Below are positions 1 through 6,588 of a stretch of 13,962 nucleotides of DNA, in pieces. Position 1 is the stretch's first letter. Every line of letters starts with the position of its first letter. Under the pieces are notes generated by a model. That model saw only the letters and a list, made by a program, of their open reading frames with translations. It did not search any database and was not told where the DNA came from. The stretch is from Nitrosomonadales bacterium (GTDB taxonomy: Bacteria > Pseudomonadota > Gammaproteobacteria > Burkholderiales > Nitrosomonadaceae): the NCBI GenBank assembly GCA_004525885.1, contig SPBV01000023.1, positions 1 to 13,962 on the forward strand, given 5' to 3'. The translations under genes and the position numbers were made by a program.

Positions 1-750
1 CAATAAAATTGTAGTACCCCAGATGATCAACACGATACCGCTGAGGCCTCCAATCCAATGACCTGCAGGTGTAACCTTCTCCAATAGGACGAAAAGAGCA
101 AGCCCAATGATCCACTTTAGATTCATGATGCCGCCGTAAAACAACAATGCCATTAAAACCCAACAACATCCAAGGCAGAATAATCCGTGTTCCAGACCCA
201 TGATTAAAGCACCCATTTTTCCGCTTCGCCAGTGGTGCCCCAAATAGTTAATTGGTGACCGGCAGTGAAGCAGACAAGCATGCTTCAGAGGTGTCAATTG
301 ATAGATTCCCGCTGCAATCAATAATGCACTACCAAATGGAATACTTGCGCTTGCCATCATTGGTGTTAACAAAGTCAATTCCTCCAACCCCCATTGAAAA
401 GACGTTGCAATAATACTAAATCCTCCCCACGCTGCAACATAACCTGTTACAAAGACACCTGTAGATACTACTGAACTACCACGTTCGTCTTTTTTTCTGT
501 TGATAGCGGAAAAGAGCAGGATCATTGGTGTTGTGCTTGGAAGCATCATGGCAACCATCATTACAAACCACATAACAAACATTAGCAGAAAATAGAAGGG
601 AGTCCACGTTTGTGTCATCGAGTCGCTGGTTCTGGACATTCTGTTCGTGTCCATCTCTGCGCCAGCCACAATGTAGGCCCAAGCTAATGTGATAACAGCT
701 AAGAGGCAGGTAATAACTACCCAACGATCATGTTTAAGCAACCACTCCAC
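1..750 (-). CDS. DUF2182 family integral membrane protein (3' end outside window)
   Basis: An open frame of 250 codons starts at GTG 750 and runs off the left edge with no stop, so the C-terminus is missing. GTG is the first usable start because an in-frame TAA lies just upstream; a GAGG stretch sits about 11 bases before it. The protein is strongly hydrophobic with several membrane spans. It carries the features I associate with DUF2182 (annotated elsewhere as predicted metal-binding integral membrane protein): a Met-rich segment MWFVMMVAMMLPS at residues 59-71, LKHACLLHC at 155-163 and HGLFCLGCC at 188-196. It follows the DUF1326 gene by 33 bases, a pairing common in proteobacteria, so the two are probably co-transcribed. 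The biochemical function is unknown; the Cys/His/Met motifs suggest, but do not prove, metal binding in the membrane. Confidence 0.85.
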   Translation of the reverse strand, partial: MEWLLKHDRWVVITCLLAVITLAWAYIVAGAEMDTNRMSRTSDSMTQTWTPFYFLLMFVMWFVMMVAMMLPSTTPMILLFSAINRKKDERGSSVVSTGVFVTGYVAAWGGFSIIATSFQWGLEELTLLTPMMASASIPFGSALLIAAGIYQLTPLKHACLLHCRSPINYLGHHWRSGKMGALIMGLEHGLFCLGCCWVLMALLFYGGIMNLKWIIGLALFVLLEKVTPAGHWIGGLSGIVLIIWGTTILL

Positions 751-783
751 AGATTTTTATACCTCGAATGAATATCTATTAAA

Positions 784-1422
784 CTAGCTTGTGGAACGTA
801 CAACACCCATATGAGAAATGTGTAGTTCTGCGAACTGGCCGTAACTATTCTCAAAATTAAGCTTGATCTCACCTGTGGCTATCGTGCTAGCACTCCCCAT
901 TTCAGCGATCTCATACTCGAACCCATGAGGCAAATCAATACGAGCACGCTGAATATCTCCGGTAACAGCATTACGAATTGGCTCACCCTCAGTTTCGAAT
1001 ACATCTGGCACAAAGATACGTCCAGTACGATTCTCAACATCGATTGCAAGATCAATAAATTTGGATAGCGGTTCCAGCCTATTTGGGCTCATAGCAGAAT
1101 AGACAGCCCACATCGTTGCCATTGGCTCAGTCTCTTCACCCTGCATTATTTTGATTAGGGCATTTCGCTGTTGGACATCAGCTTTCTCATCAATGATAAG
1201 CTGCATTCTCCCATTTCCTTCGTGTACAGGTCCAGGCCATGAATAGACACCTGCAATTCTTAGCCCATCTAGTTTAATATTGCCAAAATACCCTTCATCT
1301 ATTTCATAGCCCATTACAGCTTCGCAATTACCATGTGTAGGTAGTGCGTTGAACTGACAGGGGCATCCATAGTTACAGTTACAATTCTGGAATCCTCTCC
1401 CTTTGATTAGCCAATTAATCAT
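784..1422 (-). CDS. DUF1326 domain-containing protein
   Basis: A 212-residue protein starting at ATG 1422, chosen over an in-frame TTG at 1437 because a GGAG Shine-Dalgarno sequence sits nine bases before the ATG (the TTG overlaps that site). The N-terminus has the cysteine cluster typical of DUF1326: Cys14, Cys16, Cys20 and Cys22 (pattern CxCxxxCxC), then Cys33. No signal peptide is visible, so it is probably cytoplasmic or bound to its membrane partner. The family has no established activity; the Cys cluster suggests metal or redox chemistry. It is the first gene of an operon with the DUF2182 membrane protein. Two palindromes in its leader suggest regulated expression. Confidence 0.88.
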   Translation of the reverse strand: MINWLIKGRGFQNCNCNYGCPCQFNALPTHGNCEAVMGYEIDEGYFGNIKLDGLRIAGVYSWPGPVHEGNGRMQLIIDEKADVQQRNALIKIMQGEETEPMATMWAVYSAMSPNRLEPLSKFIDLAIDVENRTGRIFVPDVFETEGEPIRNAVTGDIQRARIDLPHGFEYEIAEMGSASTIATGEIKLNFENSYGQFAELHISHMGVVRSTS

Positions 1423-1446
1423 AATGTTGTTCTCCAAATTTAGTTT

Positions 1447-1463
1447 CTTGCAATTATTGCAAG
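1447..1463. promoter_or_regulatory. Perfect 8-1-8 palindrome in the DUF1326 leader (candidate operator)
   Basis: CTTGCAAT-T-ATTGCAAG is a perfect inverted repeat. It ends about 25 bases upstream of the ATG at 1422 and just upstream of the Shine-Dalgarno site, where a repressor could block transcription. Its TTGCAA core also occurs twice near the Fur-family gene start, at 11991-12005 (as TGCAAC/GTTGCA) and at 12032-12037. Which protein binds it, if any, is unknown. Confidence 0.4.
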
Positions 1464-1471
1464 ATTAACTC

Positions 1472-1490
1472 AGTAGTAAATTTTACTACT
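1472..1490. promoter_or_regulatory. Perfect 9-1-9 palindrome upstream of DUF1326 (candidate operator)
   Basis: AGTAGTAAA-T-TTTACTACT is a perfect inverted repeat nine bases away from the 1447-1463 palindrome and of different sequence. Its size and symmetry fit a dimeric regulator such as a TetR- or MarR-type protein. It lacks a following U-run and is AT-rich, so a terminator is unlikely. The regulator is not identifiable here. Confidence 0.4.
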
Positions 1491-1811
1491 CTTTAAAGTT
1501 AGCAGAGCAAAGAAAGAAATTTAATTATCGAATGTTTACTTTGTATCAAAATAGAACTTTGCACAAATACGATCCCAATTAACTGAAATTTCAATTTAAC
1601 TTCAACACATGAATAGAAGAATTATATCTAAAAGATGATATTCGCTAACGCTCGCCTTTGGTACAAGTCAATTATTTAGAAAGAAGATTTACATTCTCCA
1701 GGCATTTTTTGGGTTCTAAACTAGTAACTAGTGACTTCCTACTGTTATATAAACTCATTGACTGATAATGAGGCGCAGAGAGGTTCAAAGCTAACGATCG
1801 AAGGATTTTCT
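1491..1811. other. Intergenic region between divergent DUF1326 and CBS genes
   Basis: No open frame of note. The region is AT-rich and must hold the promoter of the minus-strand DUF1326 operon; a TTGATA ... TAATTA pair with about 16 bases between is a weak candidate near 1530-1557. ACTAGT-A-ACTAGT at 1720-1732 is a short doubled palindrome of unknown meaning. A GAAGGA ribosome-binding-like site at 1800-1805 lies just before the broken start of the CBS pseudogene. Confidence 0.4.
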
Positions 1812-2207
1812 ACGAGCACTGTAAGAGAATTATGCAAGACAAAATTCATGAGGTTGCAAGTATTGAGCCAGATAAATCTGCTCATGATGCTATGCAATTG
1901 ATGTCAGACAAAAAAATAGGCGCATTACTAGTGCTAGGAGCTGGAAAATTGATTGGCATTATCTCTGAAAGACACTATCTCGCAAAGCAGAAGCGCTACA
2001 TAAACCTTTACAAGATGTTCTATAAGGGAAATCATGAGCAGTCATGTGGCGCATGTAAGTCCAGATGACACTATTGAGCATTATATGGCACTGGTTACCG
2101 AGAACTATGTACGCCATTTGTTAGTTATGAAAAATGATCGGGCAATTGACATGATCTCTATTGGTGACTTGTCTAAGATGCAATCTACTGCGGCAAAAGC
2201 CTCATAA
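1812..2207 (+). pseudogene. CBS-pair domain protein, broken by start loss and frameshifts
   Basis: Three reading-frame segments together rebuild a small two-CBS-domain protein of about 130 residues. The first begins at 1812 with ACG where ATG is expected, seven bases after GAAGGA, and reads (M)STVREL. The second, in another frame from about 1840, reads the first CBS domain, including KKIGALLVLGAGKLIGIISER. The third returns to the first frame and from about 2022 reads REIMSSHVAHVSPDD, then the second CBS domain ending at TAA 2205-2207. The linker around 1985-2025 is scrambled by more than one small indel. An internal ATG at 1832 could still express the first CBS domain as a 78-residue peptide with an unrelated tail. 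Intact relatives bind adenine nucleotides and act as stand-alone regulatory proteins. Stop and indels could be checked against raw reads. Confidence 0.8.
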
Positions 2208-2238
2208 AGCGGACAGACAAATCTGAATACCCGCTTTT
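2206..2238 (+). terminator. Possible Rho-independent terminator after the CBS pseudogene
   Basis: AAAGCGG (2206-2212) pairs with CCGCTTT (2231-2237), with an inner CAGA/TCTG stem (2214-2217 with 2222-2225) around a CAAA loop, followed by a four-T run. It overlaps the TAA stop of the CBS pseudogene. The bulge and short T-run make it a moderate candidate; it could instead be a leader structure for the transporter gene. Confidence 0.4.
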
Positions 2239-2285
2239 GAACAAAGCATGTATTTGGTTGCGGCTGATTATAAGGAGTGTATAAG

Positions 2286-3170
2286 TTGTTAGGTATACAA
2301 AAGAACGCTTTTCCACGAGTAGCTTTACTTATCGGTGCTGTAATCTGGGGATTGCTGTGGTATCCATACCGGTTACTGGAACATGTCGATATAAATGGAC
2401 CAACCGCTGCGGCGATCACCTATCTCATTGCTTTATTGCTCGGGCTAATACTATTTAAACGAAGTTTACGAGTATCGCATCTATTTGACGACAAGCCATA
2501 TCTTCTATTCTGGATCGGCTTATTAGTGGGTTGCGCCAGCATGGCCTATATACTTGGCGTCACTCACGGTGTAGTAATGCGGGTACTGCTGTTGTTTTAT
2601 CTTGCGCCACTATGGACTATTATATTTGCGCGATTGCTGCTGCAGGAAAAGCTAAGCCTGCACGGATATTGGGTAATATCTCTTTCCTTAACCGGCGTAG
2701 CAACTATGCTGTGGCAGCCTAGCAGTAATTTTCCTATACCCTCTTCCTATAGTGACTGGATGGGCTTAGCAGGTGGGATTACGTTTGCATTGTCCAATGT
2801 ATTGATCCGCAAGGATCAAGGTCACAGCATTCAGTTGAAATCTCTGGCAGTATGGCTGGGGGTAGTTTTAGTTGGGCTAAGTTACAGCTTGTTTATGCCT
2901 ATGTCTCATGCGCTAACTGACATTTCTCTGGATTCATGGCTGCTGTTATTGGGGACGGGGTTAATTGTTTTTGTCTTGAGTTTATTTGTGCAATATGGTC
3001 TGACCCAGGTTCCCGCTAATCAGGCCATCGTGATTTTACTTTTCGAATTAGTAGTAGCAGCGGTTGCAGTATACCTTCTAACAGATGAAACCATGACTCT
3101 CAGGGAATGGATAGGTGGTGCAATGATTGTTTCCGCTAGCTTGTTTTCCTCAAGAATGAATCAGGAATGA
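2286..3170 (+). CDS. EamA/DMT-superfamily transporter
   Basis: A 294-residue, highly hydrophobic protein with about ten membrane helices arranged as two EamA-like halves: the first within roughly residues 8-140, the second opening near SDWMGLAGGITFALSNVLIR. Length and layout fit drug/metabolite transporter (DMT) family exporters of the inner membrane; substrate cannot be told from sequence. I prefer TTG 2286 as start because AAGGAG (2272-2277) lies eight bases before it. A GTG at 2277 gives three more residues but overlaps that ribosome-binding site. The gene follows the broken CBS gene on the same strand, with a possible terminator between them. It faces the convergent Sel1 gene downstream and appears intact. 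Confidence 0.85.
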   Translation: MLGIQKNAFPRVALLIGAVIWGLLWYPYRLLEHVDINGPTAAAITYLIALLLGLILFKRSLRVSHLFDDKPYLLFWIGLLVGCASMAYILGVTHGVVMRVLLLFYLAPLWTIIFARLLLQEKLSLHGYWVISLSLTGVATMLWQPSSNFPIPSSYSDWMGLAGGITFALSNVLIRKDQGHSIQLKSLAVWLGVVLVGLSYSLFMPMSHALTDISLDSWLLLLGTGLIVFVLSLFVQYGLTQVPANQAIVILLFELVVAAVAVYLLTDETMTLREWIGGAMIVSASLFSSRMNQE

Positions 3171-3266
3171 GTAAATTTATTCTAAAAGCCAATACAAGGA
3201 ATCAACTAACTGTTTTGTAACCTTATCTTTTTGTTACCCAAATTTTCTCTATAAATATATACCCCA

Positions 3267-3626
3267 CTAGTCAGCGGAAAGTCGATACCATTTAGCTGCT
3301 TCCTGATAATTTTGACTTACGCCCATCCCATAGAAATAAGAAGAAGCAAGGTTATATTGCGAATACGTATCCCCCTGCTCTGCAGCTAGGCGATGCCACT
3401 TAGCTGCCTCCTGATAGTCTTTGGTTACGCCCTCTCCTCTAAGGTACATTCGGCCAAGCAAACCTTGTGCTGCTGCATTTCCTTCTTCAGCTATTGGGCG
3501 AAGTAATTCTAACGCTTGGGCATAGTTATTCTTCTTATATGCCCCTACTCCGTCTTCAAGATTACCTGCTATGGCAGCACTATTACTCATCACAACTAGC
3601 ATCATTAACAAAATAATTTTATACAT
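3267..3626 (-). CDS. Short secreted Sel1-repeat protein
   Basis: A 119-residue protein with a clear signal peptide at residues 1-20 (MYKIILLMMLVVMSNSAAIA) and a strong GGGAGG ribosome-binding site five bases before ATG 3626. The mature part has a TPR-like lead-in (AYKKNNYAQALELLRPIAEEG) and two Sel1-like repeats, each ending in the typical YQEAAKWxRLxA signature (about residues 50-119). Such repeats form alpha-solenoids that bind other proteins in the periplasm. The frame stops at the end of the second repeat's signature. Many relatives carry more repeats, so this may be a naturally short form or a truncated one; no repeat continues past the stop. Partner unknown. It stands alone between a convergent transporter gene and a decayed region. 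Confidence 0.8.
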   Translation of the reverse strand: MYKIILLMMLVVMSNSAAIAGNLEDGVGAYKKNNYAQALELLRPIAEEGNAAAQGLLGRMYLRGEGVTKDYQEAAKWHRLAAEQGDTYSQYNLASSYFYGMGVSQNYQEAAKWYRLSAD

Positions 3627-3978
3627 TACAACCTCCCTTCGGGGCTTCTATTGACCTAACGTCCTTAGAACATTACTCAAATCTACAAATAAAATCTGTA
3701 ACAAAAATCACACAAAAGACCTTTACAATTTGGTTGAATATGATTAATTAATCTGGAGAATGAATGACTAAGGAGAGATGTAATACAGAAAAGCAATGAT
3801 GTAGTTCCGTATTTTTGTACCTAAAATATACACTCAATCTCATCAACAACATTAAAAAATAACTCTATGCATTAAATGCTACATGTAATTGTTTCCCAAT
3901 CTTTGCTCCTATGACAATAGTAAAAATTTGAACTATGAATAATGCAAACCTACCAATGTCTGGAATACCAGGTTTCCC
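3627..3978. other. Intergenic region, no gene recognised
   Basis: AT-rich DNA holding the presumed promoter of the minus-strand Sel1 gene. The plus-strand frame that opens around 3935 runs antisense to the membrane-protein remnant and has no recognisable composition or ribosome-binding site. I see no strong hairpin, repeat or RNA gene here. Confidence 0.4.
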
Positions 3979-4286
3979 TTATAGAATAAGAGCTAAATGT
4001 ACAAAACTTATTAAACTCGTCAGAGTTATTAATACAGTAATGAAACCAGTAGTAATAACATTGGCATTCATTTTCTTAAATAATTCTGGTGTAACGTATG
4101 TTGAAAGAAGGACTCCAAAAAAAGTACTTAGGACCAGGATAGCCAACAGATTAAGCCCATGCATGAGATCCGTATCTTCATTCCCGAGTAAAAGAAGGTG
4201 CCAGATTCCATACAGTATCCCAGCTATAAGCAGCCACCCATTTATAAAACTACAAAAGAAGAGATGATTGCAAGCGTTGGCTTCAT
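3979..4286 (-). pseudogene. Small multi-span membrane protein with a single-base frameshift
   Basis: From ATG 4284-4286 the minus strand reads MKPTLAIISSFVVL and then meets TAA. One frame over, the same strand continues without stop as INGWLLIAGILYGIWHLLL and on through two further hydrophobic segments to TAA 3979-3981. The switch falls in an AAAA run (plus strand 4246-4249); restoring one A would fuse both parts into a protein of about 102 residues with three to four membrane helices. An internal ATG at 4164 gives a 61-residue product lacking the first helix. I do not recognise the family. The frameshift could be a real inactivation or a homopolymer sequencing error. No convincing ribosome-binding site precedes ATG 4286, and the next element upstream on this strand is also a pseudogene. 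Confidence 0.55.
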
Positions 4287-4570
4287 ATTTTAATCACTAG
4301 TAACAAAAATATATGCTTTCTATATATTACAAGCTAGAGTCTATGATAGACCTCCTACTAATCCAGAACAAAAAAGACCTAGGTTTGGCCACCTATGTAT
4401 CTGTCATTCAATTACCATGAGATTGCTACAGTAAGGATCCGACTTTCGACCCAAAGTGATTATTACTAATACCGTATCGTGTATAAAATCAAAGCGGTTC
4501 TTAGTTTGGCATTCCTCAATATATATTGCGCACAGAAAATACATTGCTAACGGTAGCGCATGTCAGCGCG
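4287..4570. other. Intergenic stretch between two remnants, nothing recognised
   Basis: On the minus strand a stop-free frame of about 50 codons (start codon near 4530) encodes MYFLCAIYIEECQ and continues, but it has no ribosome-binding site and no family I recognise. It may be decayed sequence belonging to either neighbour. No strong hairpin or repeat is seen. Confidence 0.3.
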
Positions 4571-5201
4571 CAGACATTTATACCTTCATATGAATCATTG
4601 ATCATGGCAATGTAAAAGCCAGTTTCATGGCGAGCGAGGAATTATGTCAACTGGAACTATACTGGTGGGGAGAACCTAAATTACATCAGTTCTCGCCCAG
4701 CCGTCCATACCAATGGAGAGCGTGGTTTCCCTGTTCGTTACCTAGGGCGGCGATATGCCATCGAATACGCTTTCCTCATTTCATTATTCATTGAAGATCA
4801 TGAATAATGAGATAAATTACATCACGCAGAAATGGATTGGAGCTTTCCATACCCTTTTTAGTAATGACAGAAGTACCAATCAGACCAAGGTTAATTTTTT
4901 CCTTTCCCATGAGATGAGAGTGATAAAGCCAAACAATTGTTGGAGAGTCCCAAGACCTTGGGCCTGCAACTTCATCCACGACCCATGTGTATTTATAAGA
5001 TCCATTCGGCGGAGCGTTTGCCCCATACTCCGAGACCAGTATCAGGAACAATTAGATTCTAACCAGAAGGAGCGTAGTCCCAGAATATCTTTTCTGCAGT
5101 AATCCAACATTCTCTTACCGCTACCTGTACCTGAAATTAAAAAAAAATACCTATTACAAAAAAATCAGAGCTAAAATTCTATTCCCATAACGAGAATGCA
5201 C
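4571..5201 (-). pseudogene. Two-domain multicopper oxidase, heavily decayed
   Basis: Reading the minus strand in all frames gives oxidase blocks in correct order. A signal-like start (VHSRYGNRILALIFL, from 5201) follows a GAGAGGA site. From 5119 comes VRECWITAEKIFWDYAPSG, then a stop and a deletion of roughly 100 codons. Next are PPNGSYKYTW, VAGPRSWDSPTIVWLYHSH and the following NLGLIGTSVITKKGM (to about 4790), then RWHIAALGNEQGNHALHWYG in another frame (about 4765-4705). RTDVI-stop-VLP follows, and finally NWLLHCH at about 4600-4620. These match the N-terminal VRE...WDYAPSG, the copper-ligand HSH, the HWHG-like block (here HWYG) and the C-terminal LFHCH of two-domain multicopper oxidases. 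At least five stops and several frameshifts exclude a working enzyme. Intact relatives are exported copper enzymes oxidising organic substrates or metals. The far end (toward 4571) is approximate. Confidence 0.8.
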
Positions 5202-5287
5202 ATTCCTCTCGAAGTTAATTAGTGCCAGACCTACCAGATACATTTCGGTTTAAACGATGAAATTAGTAACAGATCAGAATCAACGAA

Positions 5288-5905
5288 TCAACGAATCAAT
5301 ACTTCAACTCTCCTGTTCCTTGGCTCATACGTGTTATCGGGTGTAAGGATCAATAAATTACGCTCACTATGCGATTCCAAAGTAATGGCATGAAAGTTAA
5401 TGCCCTTCTTCTTTAGTAATGCAATAATCTTTGCAGCCCGCTGTTGGGATAGCCTCTCATTAAGCTTAATCGTGGACATGGTATCAGTATGACCAATCAC
5501 CGAAATATCTACAGCCTGACGATCAGCTGCCTCGGCAATAATCTTCGGGATCAAAGCTTCTGATTCTCTGGTCAAGAGAACGTCTTTTCTGAAATAAAGA
5601 AGATAACTAACGGGTAACCTGGGTTGAGCCGCAATTGCAGCACTAAAGTCTTTGTTCAATTTGTCTTTGCTGACTGGAGCAGCTGGAGCTGAACCATCAA
5701 GTGGCGCTCCCTGGTTTGCTATGCTAAGAACTTGTTCGCCTTTTTGGCCCTTAATTATTACCTTCCCAGTAGTTCCATCCTGATTTTCAAGTAATACGAC
5801 ATATGACGAAGCACAACCAGCAATCATCAAATATGCAACACCGGCTATAAAAATACGGCAACCTAGTGCCTTACAGCTAAATAGAATCTGAGTGCTAAAA
5901 CGCAT
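5288..5905 (-). CDS. OmpA-like C-terminal domain lipoprotein
   Basis: A 205-residue protein with an N-terminal export signal ending in a lipobox IAGC, so Cys31 is the likely lipidated residue. A linker (about 32-100) is followed by an OmpA-type peptidoglycan-binding domain at about 103-205. That domain holds GHTDT (Asp141), the helix signature LNERLSQQRA (147-156) and the closing NRRVEVLI (197-204). It is probably an outer-membrane lipoprotein that grips the cell wall non-covalently. ATG 5905 lies six bases after the stop of the FecR-domain gene, and the AAGGTGG at the end of that gene may serve as ribosome-binding site, so the two are one operon. The next gene across from this operon is a divergent CHASE2 cyclase. 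Confidence 0.88.
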   Translation of the reverse strand: MRFSTQILFSCKALGCRIFIAGVAYLMIAGCASSYVVLLENQDGTTGKVIIKGQKGEQVLSIANQGAPLDGSAPAAPVSKDKLNKDFSAAIAAQPRLPVSYLLYFRKDVLLTRESEALIPKIIAEAADRQAVDISVIGHTDTMSTIKLNERLSQQRAAKIIALLKKKGINFHAITLESHSERNLLILTPDNTYEPRNRRVEVLIR

Positions 5906-5911
5906 GGGCTA

Positions 5912-6346
5912 CTATTCCACCTTGACGACAAACTTGGTGCCACGTACGCCAATAGTTCCACTAGGAGTAGTAACCGTCACTGCATCCGGCTGGAGTTTAG
6001 CAATAATTCCTGAGACATAATTTAGACTACCCTTGGTTATCCTGCTGCCAAGTTTGAATTTGTTTTTGGCGGGTACATAAGCATATTCATCTATGGCAAA
6101 TTCAGTCTCAGGCCCTAAAGAAATAACGGTTGCATCCTTTAAGATAATTCCCATGCTGCTTTGAGCGCGGGTATTCAGCACACTACTTTGGTATACAGGG
6201 GTGCTAACCTTAGCTCTAATAATGTCTCCCTTGGTCGTAACAGTGGCTTCACCAGTTATGTTCTTGACATAGCCTATTGGTGGTAGCTCACCGGCCCACA
6301 CACCAGTCGTCAGTAGCATGGAGCATATTAAAATTACTCTAAACAT
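5912..6346 (-). CDS. Secreted FecR-domain protein
   Basis: A 144-residue protein with a signal peptide (residues 1 to about 18, ending GVWA) and a well-placed AGGAG site before ATG 6346. The mature part is a FecR-type beta domain: a GEATV strand near residue 33, SSVLNTRAQSSMGIILKDAT at about 54-73 and the closing TPSGTIGVRGTKFVV at about 127-141. Free-standing FecR domains of this kind lack the anti-sigma N-terminus of true FecR, so regulation of a sigma factor is not implied; no sigma factor gene is nearby. It is the first gene of a two-gene operon with the OmpA-like lipoprotein and is transcribed divergently from the CHASE2 cyclase. FecR-domain proteins beside CHASE2 proteins are a recurring arrangement, which suggests a shared periplasmic sensing role. 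That is inference. Confidence 0.87.
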   Translation of the reverse strand: MFRVILICSMLLTTGVWAGELPPIGYVKNITGEATVTTKGDIIRAKVSTPVYQSSVLNTRAQSSMGIILKDATVISLGPETEFAIDEYAYVPAKNKFKLGSRITKGSLNYVSGIIAKLQPDAVTVTTPSGTIGVRGTKFVVKVE

Positions 6347-6588
6347 CCCATTCTCCTACACAATTGAGTCAAACGTCTTTGCCTCGTTCATTGTCATAGG
6401 ATAGACTACCAAAAGGCAAAAGAAAACCGTCTGTTACATTATCGCATAGCAAAATCTGGTAAGCATCGGGACACTTCGATTTTACTTCGACTTTCTCTTA
6501 TCATGAGGCCATGCTGATAAATGGCTGAGTATACTGCAATAGGTGGAACCTGAATAACGGAAGTCAATACTAGAAAAATGGCCTTCAG
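6347..6588. promoter_or_regulatory. Divergent promoter region between the FecR/OmpA operon and the cyclase gene
   Basis: The 242-base gap must hold both promoters. On the minus strand a GATAAT hexamer near 6440 is a possible -10 for the fecR-like operon. On the plus strand TATACT near 6530 is a possible -10 for the cyclase. Neither has a good -35 at normal spacing, so these are weak calls. No clear palindrome is seen. Confidence 0.35.

Noticed and set aside
476..724. 82-codon minus-strand frame
   Set aside because: It overlaps the DUF2182 frame out of phase; the latter is open for 250 codons and carries the family motifs.
3200..3250. GTAAC ... GTTAC inverted repeat between the convergent transporter and Sel1 genes, as a terminator
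   Set aside because: The stem is only five pairs with an 11-base loop, and no proper T-run follows.
3935..4267. 110-codon plus-strand frame
   Set aside because: It is antisense to a hydrophobic minus-strand frame that has membrane-helix composition; the plus frame has no recognisable domain or ribosome-binding site.
4755..5102. 115-codon plus-strand frame
   Set aside because: It is antisense to the multicopper oxidase remnant, whose motifs are clear on the minus strand.
5912..6346. True FecR anti-sigma regulator paired with an ECF sigma factor and the TonB receptor
   Set aside because: The protein is secreted and only 144 residues, no sigma factor gene is present, and the TonB receptor is convergent and separated by the cyclase gene.
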